Assembly: GCF_023715615.1 (NCBI RefSeq)
Contig: NZ_JAMBOM010000001.1
Span: forward strand, 434,001-498,000
Reading direction: 5' to 3'
Origin: Sporosarcina aquimarina
GTDB lineage: Bacteria; Bacillota; Bacilli; Bacillales_A; Planococcaceae
DNA length: 64,000 nt
Shown here: positions 52,083 to 61,370 of the stretch, piece by piece
How the letters are laid out: each line of letters starts with the position of its first letter
Numbering within the stretch: the first letter of the stretch is position 1
The notes under the pieces: model-generated
Told to the model about the DNA's origin: nothing
Seen by the model: the letters and a program-made list of their open reading frames with translations, nothing else
The model's database searches: none
Made by a program: the position numbers and the translations under genes

Positions 52083-53483
52083 ATGATCTTTAACTCGTTT
52101 GAATTTATCTTTCTATTTTTGCCCATCGTTTGGATTGTATTTTTCCTTGTAGGAAAAATCGCACCTCCATTCGCAAAAACCTGGTTATTACTTGCTTCCT
52201 TGTTTTTCTATGCGTATTGGAATCCTTCCTATTTACCGTTAATTATCGGTTCTATGATTGTGAACTATATCATTGGCGTGTTCTTAGGAAAAAACAAGTG
52301 GCTCCCAACACGTAAAGTAATTCTGACACTTGGTATTTTGTTCAATGTCAGCCTGTTAGGATATTTCAAATATCGAGATTTCTTTGCAGAAAATATAAAC
52401 GCTGTCTTGGGAACAGACATTTCTTTGATTCAAGTTATTCTTCCGTTGGCGATCAGTTTCTATACGTTCCAACAAATTGCGTATCTCGTTGACTCCTATC
52501 GGCTTGAAACGAACGAATACAATTTCTTGAACTATGGTTTATTCGTTTCTTTTTTCCCGCAGTTAATTGCCGGACCCATCGTACATCATGGGGATATGAT
52601 GCCACAGTTCAGTGATCGGAAAACCTATCGTATCAATTACGAAAATTTAGCGAAAGGACTCGTTATTTTTTCTGTCGGTTTATTTAAAAAGGTGGCCATT
52701 GCGGATACATTCGCAGGGTTTGCAAATAGCGGATATGGCTCTGTTGAATCACTGACGATGCTAAGTGGATGGTTTACGTCGCTTTCCTACACGCTACAGC
52801 TGTATTTCGATTTTAGTGGGTATTCGGATATGGCAATTGGTCTTGCGCTATTTTTCAACATTCGATTACCAATCAATTTTAACTCGCCTTACAAAGCGCT
52901 CGATATCCAAGACTTCTGGCGTCGTTGGCACATGACATTATCTGGGTTTTTGACAAAATACATATACATTCCGCTTGGTGGAAGTCGTAAAGGTATTCCG
53001 CAGACCTACATCAATATATTTATTATTTTCTTAATCAGTGGATTTTGGCATGGTGCGGGATGGACGTTCGTCATTTGGGGGATTCTCCATGGACTAGCGA
53101 GTGTCATTGCGCGTATGTGGAAGCGATCAGGAGGAAAATTACCGAAGATATGGGCATGGGTGATCACATTCCTTTTCGTACACTTGGCATTTGTCATCTT
53201 CCGCGCTCCGGATATGTCCGTTGCATTGAGCATCTACAAAGCTATGTTTGGCCTCAACGGATTCCAGTTGACAGGAATCGTTTCGATATTCAATGAAAAT
53301 ATTATGTATTTAGCTATTTATTTACTTATCGGACTAGCAATCGCACTATTTGCTAAGAATTCGGTTCAAATTATGGAAACACAAAAGCGGACACCGCTCA
53401 TGATGCTATTTGTCGTCATGTTACTGTATTACAGTTCTATGCAACTTCAGCGCGTCAGCGAATTCCTATACTTTAACTTCTAA
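52083..53483 (+). CDS. MBOAT family O-acyltransferase (AlgI/PatA-like)
   Basis: A 466-residue polytopic membrane acyltransferase. The MBOAT signature is visible: QLYFDFSGYSDMAIGLALFFNIRLPINFNSPYK-type region near residue 240, DFWRRWHMTLS near residue 278 and the catalytic histidine in FWHGAGWTFVIWG near residue 321. Such proteins pass acetyl groups across the membrane to polysaccharides (alginate AlgI, peptidoglycan PatA). ATG 52083 is used because GGGG lies 7 bp upstream. The next gene encodes an SGNH-hydrolase-like partner, 13 bp away. Confidence 0.93.
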   Translation: MIFNSFEFIFLFLPIVWIVFFLVGKIAPPFAKTWLLLASLFFYAYWNPSYLPLIIGSMIVNYIIGVFLGKNKWLPTRKVILTLGILFNVSLLGYFKYRDFFAENINAVLGTDISLIQVILPLAISFYTFQQIAYLVDSYRLETNEYNFLNYGLFVSFFPQLIAGPIVHHGDMMPQFSDRKTYRINYENLAKGLVIFSVGLFKKVAIADTFAGFANSGYGSVESLTMLSGWFTSLSYTLQLYFDFSGYSDMAIGLALFFNIRLPINFNSPYKALDIQDFWRRWHMTLSGFLTKYIYIPLGGSRKGIPQTYINIFIIFLISGFWHGAGWTFVIWGILHGLASVIARMWKRSGGKLPKIWAWVITFLFVHLAFVIFRAPDMSVALSIYKAMFGLNGFQLTGIVSIFNENIMYLAIYLLIGLAIALFAKNSVQIMETQKRTPLMMLFVVMLLYYSSMQLQRVSEFLYFNF

Positions 53484-53496
53484 GGCGGTGAGTCAA

Positions 53497-54558
53497 TTGA
53501 CAGATAAAAAATTTGCACGAACAGCACTACTATTATTTCTGATGTTGGCCGCCGCAACGGCTGGCGTTAATTACTGGATAGACCCACTTTGGCATTATGG
53601 ACATGCCAACGCCTTCAACACTGTTCAGAAGGTGACCAATGAGCGGGAACAGAAAATTGCTATGCTGCATTATGGGCGTCATGATTATGATACGTTACTG
53701 ATTGGAAGCAGTCGTTCCACATACATTCATCCATCCGCATTTGAAGGATGGGACGTATTTAACTTTTCTGTTGCGAATATGTCTGTACGGGAAGTGCATA
53801 GTTTCATGCTTTATAGCCAATCCCAATTGCCTGGGTTAAAGCGCTATCTAATCGGAGTGGATTTCTTTAAGTCGAGTGAGAAAGAAGCGGGAGCTCCGCG
53901 TGCTTTAACAAATTATGAGAAGAAGATTACACAACCTTTCTATCGGACGAAGAATTTATTGTCACTCGATACTTTGGAGATCTCCATCGAGAACTTCAAG
54001 AAATCAGTGACTGACACAGTGGATGAAGATCGTCTCTACAACCGAAAAGGAGAAGCGTTCGCTAATCGACTGTCGAAAGAGGAAGTGGAAAAAAGCACAA
54101 GTTTAAAAATTGCACGATTTGAAAAAGAATTCTACGGAAGTAACTACACGTACTATAGGGATTATCCAATGATCCTTCAAAAAATTAAGGATGCAGCAGG
54201 AAACGATGAGCTTTCTGTCTATACCACGCCTATTTCAACGGGATTGTTTGTGTCCCTAGTTGAATCTGGTCTTTTGGACGAGTACGAACATTGGATACGA
54301 GATTTAGTTAAAGTGAACGGTGGCGTTTGGAATTTCATGTATCCGAATTCAATTACGAATGACAACATGAACTATATTGATGGACACCATTTCTATCCTG
54401 AAATCGGGACGCTTATTGCTAAACGAATACAGAATACAGATACGGCAGAAGTTCCTGAAGATTTTGGTGTATACGTAACAGCCGATAATCTAGAAACACA
54501 TCTTCAAAATGTACGTGACCTCGCTAAACAAGCAGTACAAGAAAGTACAAAACAGTAA
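53497..54558 (+). CDS. SGNH-hydrolase-like protein, partner of MBOAT (AlgJ/PatB/DltD-like)
   Basis: A 353-residue protein with one N-terminal membrane anchor (residues 7-25) and an extracytoplasmic domain. LLIGSSRSTYIHPSAF near residue 65 carries the candidate nucleophilic serine, and DGHHFYPEIG near residue 290 supplies the Asp-x-x-His pair, as in AlgJ/AlgX and PatB-type acetyltransferases. TTG 53497 is preferred because AAGGCGG is 8 bp upstream; GTG 53488 overlaps the site. It presumably transfers the acetyl group supplied by the MBOAT protein to a surface glycan. Confidence 0.85.
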   Translation: MTDKKFARTALLLFLMLAAATAGVNYWIDPLWHYGHANAFNTVQKVTNEREQKIAMLHYGRHDYDTLLIGSSRSTYIHPSAFEGWDVFNFSVANMSVREVHSFMLYSQSQLPGLKRYLIGVDFFKSSEKEAGAPRALTNYEKKITQPFYRTKNLLSLDTLEISIENFKKSVTDTVDEDRLYNRKGEAFANRLSKEEVEKSTSLKIARFEKEFYGSNYTYYRDYPMILQKIKDAAGNDELSVYTTPISTGLFVSLVESGLLDEYEHWIRDLVKVNGGVWNFMYPNSITNDNMNYIDGHHFYPEIGTLIAKRIQNTDTAEVPEDFGVYVTADNLETHLQNVRDLAKQAVQESTKQ

Positions 54559-54888
54559 ATAGAGTGGTTCCAATAGTCTCTCATGACAAATCGAAGATTG
54601 CCTGATATCGGACAAAAGATAGGGATTCGAGTAACTATCTATTTGAAGTAGGGAATAGTAAAGACTTCTGTACTAAGGTCAAACTAAGTGTTCAGCGCAG
54701 TTCGATAAAAAATCTGTACGCAAATGTGAACAAAATAGCACATGAAAACTTCTTGATTTGGTTGGGAAATAGACACAGAAAAATGATAACGATGAAACTA
54801 TTTTCATGTTAAAATATACAACGTTGTTTATCAATCAAAGGGGGTGCAGTTACTCAGGACTGCATCCACATAGAAGGAGATTTTATAA
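54559..54888. other. Leader region before the SDR gene with 5'-UTR hairpin
   Basis: A 330-bp gap. A candidate -10 TTAAAATAT lies near 54808. Just before the gene, GGTGCAGT (54842-54849) and ACTGCATCC (54858-54866) form a hairpin with TACTCAGG-like loop. AGAAGGAG gives the ribosome binding site. No gene was recognised. Confidence 0.5.
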
Positions 54889-55695
54889 ATGGGTAGAGTC
54901 GAACAGAAAGTTGCATTGGTTACAGGTGGAGCGTCAGGAATCGGTCTTGCATCTGCACAGTTACTAGCTAAAGAGGGCGCTAAAGTTGTCATCGGTGATT
55001 TCAACATTGAAGGTGCAAAAGTGGCTGCTGAAGAAATCAAGGCTAACGGCGGAGAAGCATCTGCAATCTTCTTGGATGCTACAAAAGAAGAATCTATTAA
55101 AGAAGCGGTTGAGTTCACAGTGAACACATATGGTTCACTAACGGTTATGTTCAATAACGTTGGAGGAACGAATCTTAAAAAAGACTTGGACGTTGTTAAC
55201 CTTGACTTGGATGAGTGGGATCGTTTGATGAACATGAATTTGAAGAGTGTATTGATTGGAGCGCGTTACGCAATTCCACACATGCAAAAAGCGGGTGGCG
55301 GTTCTATCATTAACACAGCTTCAACTGCTGCAGTGGCTGGAGACGCAATCCGTTCAGCATACGGCGCTTCTAAGACAGCTGTAACTGGTTTGACTCGTTA
55401 CATTGCAACTCAATACGGAAAAGACAAGATCCGTTGTAACGCAATCGCACCAGGCCTTATCTTAACACCTGCTGCCAAAGATAACTTGCCTGCAGAAGTA
55501 CGTGAAATCTTCATGAAGTATAATGCGCTTCCATACCACGGTGAGCCAGAAGATATCGGAAATACAGTTCTGTTCTTGGCTTCAGATGATTCTAAATTTA
55601 TGACTGGCCAATTGCTTGTTGTTGACGGTGGTCACTACATGACAAGCCCTACAATTTCTGACGTTAATACGTATGCAGCTAGCTTGCAAAAATAA
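54889..55695 (+). CDS. Short-chain dehydrogenase/reductase
   Basis: A 268-residue classical SDR. The cofactor motif TGGASGIG is at residues 12-19, NNVGG near 89 (in place of NNAG), and the catalytic triad S145, Y158, K162 (SAYGASK). D37 at the end of strand 2 (VVIGDFN) suggests NAD rather than NADP preference. GAAGGAG precedes ATG 54889. Codon use in this gene is strongly biased (GAAGAA, GGT, AAC), consistent with high expression. The substrate is unknown; it is monocistronic with a terminator. Confidence 0.92.
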   Translation: MGRVEQKVALVTGGASGIGLASAQLLAKEGAKVVIGDFNIEGAKVAAEEIKANGGEASAIFLDATKEESIKEAVEFTVNTYGSLTVMFNNVGGTNLKKDLDVVNLDLDEWDRLMNMNLKSVLIGARYAIPHMQKAGGGSIINTASTAAVAGDAIRSAYGASKTAVTGLTRYIATQYGKDKIRCNAIAPGLILTPAAKDNLPAEVREIFMKYNALPYHGEPEDIGNTVLFLASDDSKFMTGQLLVVDGGHYMTSPTISDVNTYAASLQK

Positions 55696-55708
55696 GTTTT
55701 AGTAAACG

Positions 55709-55755
55709 AACTCCTTCTTTGCCAATTCAGTTTGGTGAAGGGGGAGTTTTTTGCA
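55709..55755 (+). terminator. Terminator after the SDR gene
   Basis: AACTCCTTCTTTGCCAA and TTTGGTGAAGGGGGAGTT, imperfect long stem, with T6. Confidence 0.9.
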
Positions 55756-55893
55756 ATTATAAATAAGCGATGTAGTTTTTCATCTCATGCTGACGTTTCA
55801 ATGAACTGTATAGAAATTAGATTTGATAGTTAAATAGAATTAGGTCTCTGAGTACAACTATGGATAACGCATGTTGGCATATTGTATAATCAC

Positions 55894-55986
55894 GTGGCAG
55901 TTGAAGAAAACTATGTAACAACGATTCCAGGAGAAAACGGAATTTTAACGATTCACGGAAACGTTTCAAATTCAATGATGTCTTAA
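55894..55986 (+). pseudogene. Possible remnant of a coding sequence
   Basis: A 30-codon frame from GTG 55894 to TAA 55984-55986 reads VAVEENYVTTIPGENGILTI and then HGNVSNSMMS. It looks coding-like, but there is no ribosome binding site and a stop lies a short way upstream, so it is probably a truncated gene end. The surrounding gap 55756-56299 holds no complete gene. Confidence 0.35.
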
Positions 55987-56130
55987 CTGCCTAAGTAGGC
56001 GGGGGATGAATGGGCTAGCACGTAGAGAGTGGGCCTACTGGAGCTACTATTAGTAATCTAATAACACGAGTTGCCAGAATTAATGATTAGAATCTAGTAA
56101 TCATAAAAACAAACTGATGCATAAACTGAC

Positions 56131-56173
56131 AAGGCGCCATCCAATCCGGACGCGGAAAGGGTGGCGCTTTAGT
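56131..56173 (+). terminator. Orphan terminator-like hairpin
   Basis: AAGGCGCCATCC (56131-56142) and GGGTGGCGCTTT (56159-56170), with a weak T-run. No intact gene lies upstream; it may end the decayed sequence at 55894-55986 or an unrecognised small RNA. Confidence 0.6.
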
Positions 56174-56299
56174 ATGTCGAAGGACATATAAAACTATTAA
56201 TATAGTAGATAAATATTAACAATTCACTGAAAAATATAGAATGTTTGGGAAAAAACTGGTATACTGAATTTACCAAATAATATTATGAGGAGAGATTCT

Positions 56300-57376
56300 A
56301 TGAAACGCTTTTTCACATTGATTACTATGCTAGCAATCACGCTAGTTCTTGCTGTTCAACCAGCAGCTGCAGCCGTAAAATTCCCGGATGTATCAACAGC
56401 AAACCGCTTCCACGATGAAATTCAATTTTTGGTGGATAAAAAGATTATTAGTGGCTACTCAAATGGTAGCTTCCAGCCGAAACGAAACGTTACACGCGGA
56501 GAGGCAGCAATTATGATTGGACGTTCGCTTGGATTAGATGGAACGAAGCGTAATACTAAGTTCAAAGATGTACCGAAAACCAACGGAGCCAGTGGATATA
56601 TTGCTGCTGCAACTGAAAAAGGAATCATTGGTGGCTATCCAGATGGAACATTCCAGCCAAACAAATCGATTTCCCGTGGAGACATGGCAATCATCCTTTC
56701 CCGTGGGTTTGAGTTGCAACTGGGCAGTAAAAGAGAATTCAAAGATGTCGGACCTAACATGAAAGCTTCCGAAGCGATTAATCACATGGCGGGTAACTAC
56801 ATTACAACTGGTTATCCTGACGGTACATTCCAGCCACAAGGACTTGTGACTCGCGAACAATTCGCAGCTTTCGTTGCGCGCGGTCTTAGCTCTGAGTTCA
56901 AACAGCGAACACAAAAGAAAGATGGATACGCATACGACCTTACGAAAACATATGTATATGGCCAATCTGACGGAGACCTCCAAGTGACTTATAAAAAGGT
57001 GAGTACTAAGTTTGCCGAAGTACCATTCACAGGCTTTCTTTGGGAGTTTAAACATTCAGGGACAGGTAAAATAACTTATTTAGCACAGGATGAATCAGAA
57101 AGAGGACTCATGTTGGTCTATCCTATATCGAGTGGGGTATTGGAACTCGCTTATCCAATTAAGATAAATTCAACATGGCAGACTGGCTATGATATGGATG
57201 GCAGAAAGACCATTACAGGAGTCAACAAAACTGTTAAAACACCTTATAAAACATTTGCGAATGCAGTTGAAGTCACGGATGATGGTATGAAATATTACTT
57301 CGTCAAAGGAATCGGATTAGTGAAAGTTATCACGAAATCAGGTGAAACGATCTCTGAATTGAAATCAATTCAATAA
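56300..57376 (+). CDS. SLH-domain surface protein, paralogue 1
   Basis: A 358-residue secreted protein: signal peptide (residues 1-25, AVQPAAAA), three SLH domains (about 27-80, 85-140, 145-200; FPDVSTANRFHDEIQFLVDK; IIGGYPDGTFQPNKSISRGD) and a unique C-terminal domain of about 150 residues. The domain ends with the shared motif TVKTPYKTFANAVEV followed by YYFVKGIGLVKV. SLH domains bind pyruvylated secondary wall polymer. The ATG at 56300 follows GAGGAGA; the earlier ATG 56285 overlaps the site. Four such genes lie in tandem. The role of the C-terminal domain is unknown. Confidence 0.92.
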   Translation: MKRFFTLITMLAITLVLAVQPAAAAVKFPDVSTANRFHDEIQFLVDKKIISGYSNGSFQPKRNVTRGEAAIMIGRSLGLDGTKRNTKFKDVPKTNGASGYIAAATEKGIIGGYPDGTFQPNKSISRGDMAIILSRGFELQLGSKREFKDVGPNMKASEAINHMAGNYITTGYPDGTFQPQGLVTREQFAAFVARGLSSEFKQRTQKKDGYAYDLTKTYVYGQSDGDLQVTYKKVSTKFAEVPFTGFLWEFKHSGTGKITYLAQDESERGLMLVYPISSGVLELAYPIKINSTWQTGYDMDGRKTITGVNKTVKTPYKTFANAVEVTDDGMKYYFVKGIGLVKVITKSGETISELKSIQ

Positions 57377-57415
57377 GCGATTCAAAACATCAGTTCAAAA
57401 TAGGAGGGAATAGGG

Positions 57416-58492
57416 ATGAAGAAATTTATAACTATTGTAGCAGCAGGAGCGCTCTCACTTGTGGTAGCAGTGCAACCGGCTGCAGCGGCAGCGAGTTTTC
57501 CGGACGTACCAAAATCCAACAGATTTCATGATGAGGTTAACTATTTAGTAGGTAAAGAGATCATTAGTGGCTACTCAAATGGAAATTTCCTGCCGAAAAA
57601 GAATGTAACACGTGGAGAAGCGGCTATCATGATCGGACGAATGCTTGGAGTGGATGGAGCTAAACGTGATACGAAGTTCAAAGATGTATTGAAGAATTAT
57701 GGTGCTAGTGGCTATATTGCTGCCGCAACTGACAAGGGAATCATCGGTGGTTATCCAGATGGAACATTCCGTCCAAACGAGCACATATCGCGTGGGGATA
57801 TGGCGATTATTCTAGACCGCACATGGAGTTTGGAATTTGGAAGTGTACGAGATTTTAAAGATGTAGGAGAAAATATGAAGGCTAGCGATGCCATCTATAA
57901 TATTGCACGTGAATACATTACAACTGGATATAACGATGGTACGTTCCGTCCAAAGGGCACGATAACTCGTGAACAGTTTTCAGCTTTCTTAGCGAGAGGT
58001 ATGAGCCCCGTCTATAAACAGCGTGTAATAGGAAATAACGGATATTCCCTAAATATGACAAAGCAATATACATTTGGCACGTCTGATGGGGATCGCCAGT
58101 TGGTTTTCCAGCAAGGGATTCAAAGTGATCAAGCTCCAGATTACAAAGGATTCGCTTGGAAAGAAACCAATCTGAAAACAGGCCAAGTGGATTATTCATT
58201 GCAGGAAGAAACATCGGATGAAATGATAACGGGATATCCGTTCTCAGAATACTATACTGACTTGAAGTTTCCACTTAAAGTAGGAGTTCCTTGGCTAAAC
58301 GGCGAGGGTGAAGGGACAGCTAAGATTACAAACATGTCTAAAACTGTGAAAACGCCATATAAGACATTCACGAATGCGGTGGAAACGACTTCTGATATGG
58401 GGTACAAGGTCTATTATGTAAAAGGTGTGGGTCATGTTAAGACAATCAATCCTGCAGGAAAAGTAGTACGAGAATTGAAGTCTATAAAGTGA
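57416..58492 (+). CDS. SLH-domain surface protein, paralogue 2
   Basis: A 358-residue paralogue of the neighbour, with signal peptide (residues 1-25), three SLH domains and the same C-terminal domain ending KTVKTPYKTFTNAVETT, then VYYVKGVGHVKTINPAGKVV. The gap to paralogue 1 is 39 bp with AGGAGGG and no terminator, so paralogues 1 and 2 are probably co-transcribed. Paralogue 2 and 3 are most alike in the region after the SLH domains (GFAWKxTxLxT, SLQEETxxE). Confidence 0.92.
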   Translation: MKKFITIVAAGALSLVVAVQPAAAAASFPDVPKSNRFHDEVNYLVGKEIISGYSNGNFLPKKNVTRGEAAIMIGRMLGVDGAKRDTKFKDVLKNYGASGYIAAATDKGIIGGYPDGTFRPNEHISRGDMAIILDRTWSLEFGSVRDFKDVGENMKASDAIYNIAREYITTGYNDGTFRPKGTITREQFSAFLARGMSPVYKQRVIGNNGYSLNMTKQYTFGTSDGDRQLVFQQGIQSDQAPDYKGFAWKETNLKTGQVDYSLQEETSDEMITGYPFSEYYTDLKFPLKVGVPWLNGEGEGTAKITNMSKTVKTPYKTFTNAVETTSDMGYKVYYVKGVGHVKTINPAGKVVRELKSIK

Positions 58493-58494
58493 TG

Positions 58495-58529
58495 AAAAGC
58501 GTCAGCCATGAGCTGACGCTTTTTTTCTT
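58495..58529 (+). terminator. Terminator after SLH paralogue 2
   Basis: AAAAGCGTCAGC (58495-58506), CATGA loop, GCTGACGCTTTT (58512-58523), T-run. Confidence 0.95.
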
Positions 58530-58691
58530 GGTGTCACGATGAAAACGCTTGACGGGATTTGCTTGTATGAAATAGAAGAGGGGGGAATCATTCACTCAAC
58601 CTCGTACATCCAGTTTCATTCAACGGAGGAATTTATCGTATAGTCATCATATAATATGGGAAAAATTTCTTGATTTTTTCTTGTAGTAGTT

Positions 58692-58700
58692 TGCTATAAT
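58692..58700 (+). promoter_or_regulatory. Extended -10 promoter of SLH paralogue 3
   Basis: TGCTATAAT at 58692-58700, an extended -10 with a weak -35 (TTGATT about 19 bp upstream). The start codon is 29 bp downstream. Confidence 0.65.
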
Positions 58701-58728
58701 AAAGTTACTTAAAAAGAGGAGAGTGTGT

Positions 58729-59808
58729 ATGAAAAAGTTATTAATGACAGTTGCAATTTTAGTAGGTTCTCTTGTAGTATCCTTACAGCCTGCCGCGGCG
58801 GCAGTAAGTTTTCCAGATGTGCCGGCTTCAAACCGGTTTCATGAGGAAATTCAATTTTTAGTGAATCAAGAAATAATCAGTGGTTACCAGGATGGTAGTT
58901 TTCAGCCGAAACGCAATGTCACTCGTGGTGAGGCAGCAATTATGATTGGACGTGCACTAGACTTAGATGGTACGATGCGCGATACGAAGTTCAAAGATGT
59001 TACTAAAAAAAATAGAGCTAGTGGCTATATCGCATCTGCAGCGGCGAAAGGAATTATTGGTGGTTACCCTGACGGTACATTCCGTCCTGACCAACAGATT
59101 ATCCGCGGAGATATGGCTATCATTTTAAGTCGTGTATTTGGATTGGAGTTTGGCAGCATTCGTGAGTTCAATGATGTTGGGATGAACATGAAGGCAAGTG
59201 AAGCAATTTATAATATTGCGGGTGAATACATAACGACAGGATATGAAGACAATTCATTCCGTCCTAATGGGAAAGTCACTCGAGAACAATTCTCTGCATT
59301 TCTTTCAAGAGGGATGAGTCCTGAATTCAAACAACGTGCAGTCGGAAACAATGGGTATGCACTGAATATGACGAAACGCTATGTATACGCAACTCCTAAT
59401 GGGGATGTTGAGGAAGTATTCCAACAAGGTCTTGAAGGTTTTGATGTCCCAGATTATGCTGGATTCTCATGGAAAAGTACAGACTTGACGACTAAGGAAG
59501 TTGCTTACTTCTTCCAGGAAGAAACAGCAAATGAACTTGTTACATTATTTCCATTCTCAGACGGTTTCGTAGACTTGCTATATCCGATCGAAGTCGGTAC
59601 AGGTTGGTATATCGATGAGGAAGAAACGCTTGTAGATGAGATTACGAGTGTTACGGAAACTGTGGAAACTCCATTTAAAACATTTACCAATGCTGTTGAA
59701 GTAACCTCTGATCTTGGATATACATCGTATTACGTCAAAGGTGTAGGACATGTAAAGACGCTTGACGAGAATGGTGGTGTAGTAAGCGAATTGAAATCGA
59801 TGGAATAA
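58729..59808 (+). CDS. SLH-domain surface protein, paralogue 3
   Basis: A 359-residue paralogue with signal peptide (LQPAAAAVSF), three SLH domains (FPDVPASNRFHEEIQFLVNQ; GGYPDGTFRPDQQI) and the shared C-terminal domain (TVETPFKTFTNAVEVT; YYVKGVGHVKT). ATG 58729 follows GAGGAGAG; GTG 58723 lies too close to the site. It has its own promoter (58692) and terminator, unlike paralogues 1 and 2. Its C-terminal domain is more acidic than those of the others (WYIDEEETLVDEI). Confidence 0.92.
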   Translation: MKKLLMTVAILVGSLVVSLQPAAAAVSFPDVPASNRFHEEIQFLVNQEIISGYQDGSFQPKRNVTRGEAAIMIGRALDLDGTMRDTKFKDVTKKNRASGYIASAAAKGIIGGYPDGTFRPDQQIIRGDMAIILSRVFGLEFGSIREFNDVGMNMKASEAIYNIAGEYITTGYEDNSFRPNGKVTREQFSAFLSRGMSPEFKQRAVGNNGYALNMTKRYVYATPNGDVEEVFQQGLEGFDVPDYAGFSWKSTDLTTKEVAYFFQEETANELVTLFPFSDGFVDLLYPIEVGTGWYIDEEETLVDEITSVTETVETPFKTFTNAVEVTSDLGYTSYYVKGVGHVKTLDENGGVVSELKSME

Positions 59809-59816
59809 CAGGAAGG

Positions 59817-59843
59817 CGCTAGCATTGAGCTAGCGTTTTTTTC
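59817..59843 (+). terminator. Terminator after SLH paralogue 3
   Basis: CGCTAGC (59817-59823) and GCTAGCG (59829-59835) with T7. Confidence 0.92.
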
Positions 59844-59903
59844 ATTCCTACGTCTTTTTTGTTTGATATACTAGACGTATCTATTAAATGAAGGAGTGAG
59901 TAC

Positions 59904-60971
59904 ATGAAACGAATAATAACGATGCTAGCTGTTCTAGTGTGTTCTCTGGGGATAACTGCACAGTCTGCTGCTGCGGCTGCGAGCTTTCCGGATGTTCCAA
60001 AATCGAATCGATTTCATGATGAAATTCAATACTTAGTTTCTAAAAATATCATCTCGGGATATCCCGACAAAACGTTTGCACCTAAAAAAGATGTCACACG
60101 TGGAGAAGCTGCGATTTTCATTGGACGTTTACTAAAGTTGGATGGAACAAAGCGTGCGACTCAGTTCAATGATGTCGGTAAGAATTTATCCGCAAGCGGC
60201 TACATTGCCTCCGCTGCGAAAGAAGGCATCATCAATGGATATCCGGATGGTACGTTTCGTCCGGATGCGTTAATATCTCGTGGGGATATGGCGGCAATCG
60301 TGGACCGTACGTTTGACTTGCAGTTTACCTCTCAATTTCTATTCAGCGATGTCGGTCCCAACATGAGAGCAGCGGTGTCCATCCGTAAAATTTCCGCAGC
60401 ATCGATCACTGCAGGATATCCAGATGGCACATTTAAGCCAACGGGTAACGTATCACGCGAGCAATTTACTGCGTTCCTAGCGCGAGGACTGTCTGCCGAG
60501 TTTAAACAACGTTCAGCAATTGCAGACACTTTTGCCCATGACAAAACTAAGCAATACACATATGGAGGATCTGCAGGAGATCGTCTCCTCACTTATGTGA
60601 ACAGTACAATTGAAAGATCTGGTAGTAAACTTGGATTCGTATGGCAAGAGAAGGACTTGAAGACAGGAGAGAGCCAGTACTTCATAGAGGATGAGACCTA
60701 TCAAGGGTTTGCGACGGGCCTCCTACAATCCAATTACTATACGGAGTTATTATATCCAATCGAAACCGGCAAATCATGGAACTACTATCAGGAGAAGAGT
60801 ACCTACACGGCTGTGCATAAAACGGTTGTAACACCCTACAAAACATTTGCCAACGCTGTAGAAGTGACGACTTCGACAGGATACAAAAACTATTATGTCA
60901 AAGGCGTTGGAATTGTTAAAGTTTTGGATAAAAACGGAGATACCGTGTCCGTATTGAAGGGGATTAAGTGA
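59904..60971 (+). CDS. SLH-domain surface protein, paralogue 4
   Basis: A 355-residue paralogue: signal peptide (SAAAAASF), three SLH domains (FPDVPKSNRFHDEIQYLVSK; NGYPDGTFRPDALISRGDMA) and the C-terminal domain ending TVVTPYKTFANAVEVTT and NYYVKGVGIVKVLDKNG. It is the most divergent member in the central region (SKLGFVWQEKDLKTGESQYF). AAGGAGTGAG precedes the ATG. No terminator hairpin follows; a Family A repeat array starts about 37 bp downstream. Confidence 0.92.
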   Translation: MKRIITMLAVLVCSLGITAQSAAAAASFPDVPKSNRFHDEIQYLVSKNIISGYPDKTFAPKKDVTRGEAAIFIGRLLKLDGTKRATQFNDVGKNLSASGYIASAAKEGIINGYPDGTFRPDALISRGDMAAIVDRTFDLQFTSQFLFSDVGPNMRAAVSIRKISAASITAGYPDGTFKPTGNVSREQFTAFLARGLSAEFKQRSAIADTFAHDKTKQYTYGGSAGDRLLTYVNSTIERSGSKLGFVWQEKDLKTGESQYFIEDETYQGFATGLLQSNYYTELLYPIETGKSWNYYQEKSTYTAVHKTVVTPYKTFANAVEVTTSTGYKNYYVKGVGIVKVLDKNGDTVSVLKGIK

Positions 60972-61000
60972 GTTTGAGAAATGAGTACTTAAAATCGAGG

Positions 61001-61160
61001 AGAAGTGCTCATAAAAGTAGAAAAGTGATCATAATTCAGGGAAAGTGCTCATAAAAGTAGAAAAGTGATCATAATTCAGGGAAAGTGCTCATAAAAGTAG
61101 AAAAGTGATCATAATTCAGGGAAAGTGCTCATAAAAGTTGAAAAGTGATCATAAACTCAA
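61001..61160. repeat. Family A phased repeat (8 copies at 20 bp, 40-bp unit)
   Basis: CTCATAAA and ATCATAAT alternate at 61009, 61029, 61049, 61069, 61089, 61109, 61129 and 61149, exactly 20 bp apart. The 40-bp unit is repeated almost perfectly, indicating recent expansion. Confidence 0.95.
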
Positions 61161-61218
61161 AAGAATAATCAAACTTCTCCACAAATAATTACAAACACTA
61201 ACCCATGCAGCCCTCAAA

Positions 61219-61310
61219 AAGCGAAGCGCTACCAATTAATCCCTTATCCATGCTGAACCTTATCACGATATTAACTCATGTGTCAAAGCATCACAGTGTC
61301 AAACAAATCA
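61219..61310. repeat. Family B repeat fragment
   Basis: The boundary block GCGAAGCGCTACCAATTAAT (61221-61240) is followed by degenerate words ATCACGATA, TGTCAAAGCA and TGTCAAACAA about 20-21 bp apart. Single truncated copy in the 20774-array orientation. Confidence 0.75.
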
Positions 61311-61311
61311 C

Positions 61312-61352
61312 AAAAAAGCCGCCCTCCCTTCAAACCAAGGAGTGGCGGCTTC
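61312..61352 (-). terminator. Terminator of the LTA-synthase-like gene
   Basis: AGCCGCC/GGCGGCT outer stem with inner CTCCCTT/AAGGAG pairing; U6 on the minus strand. Confidence 0.9.
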
Positions 61353-61370
61353 ACTATACCATCAAATAAA

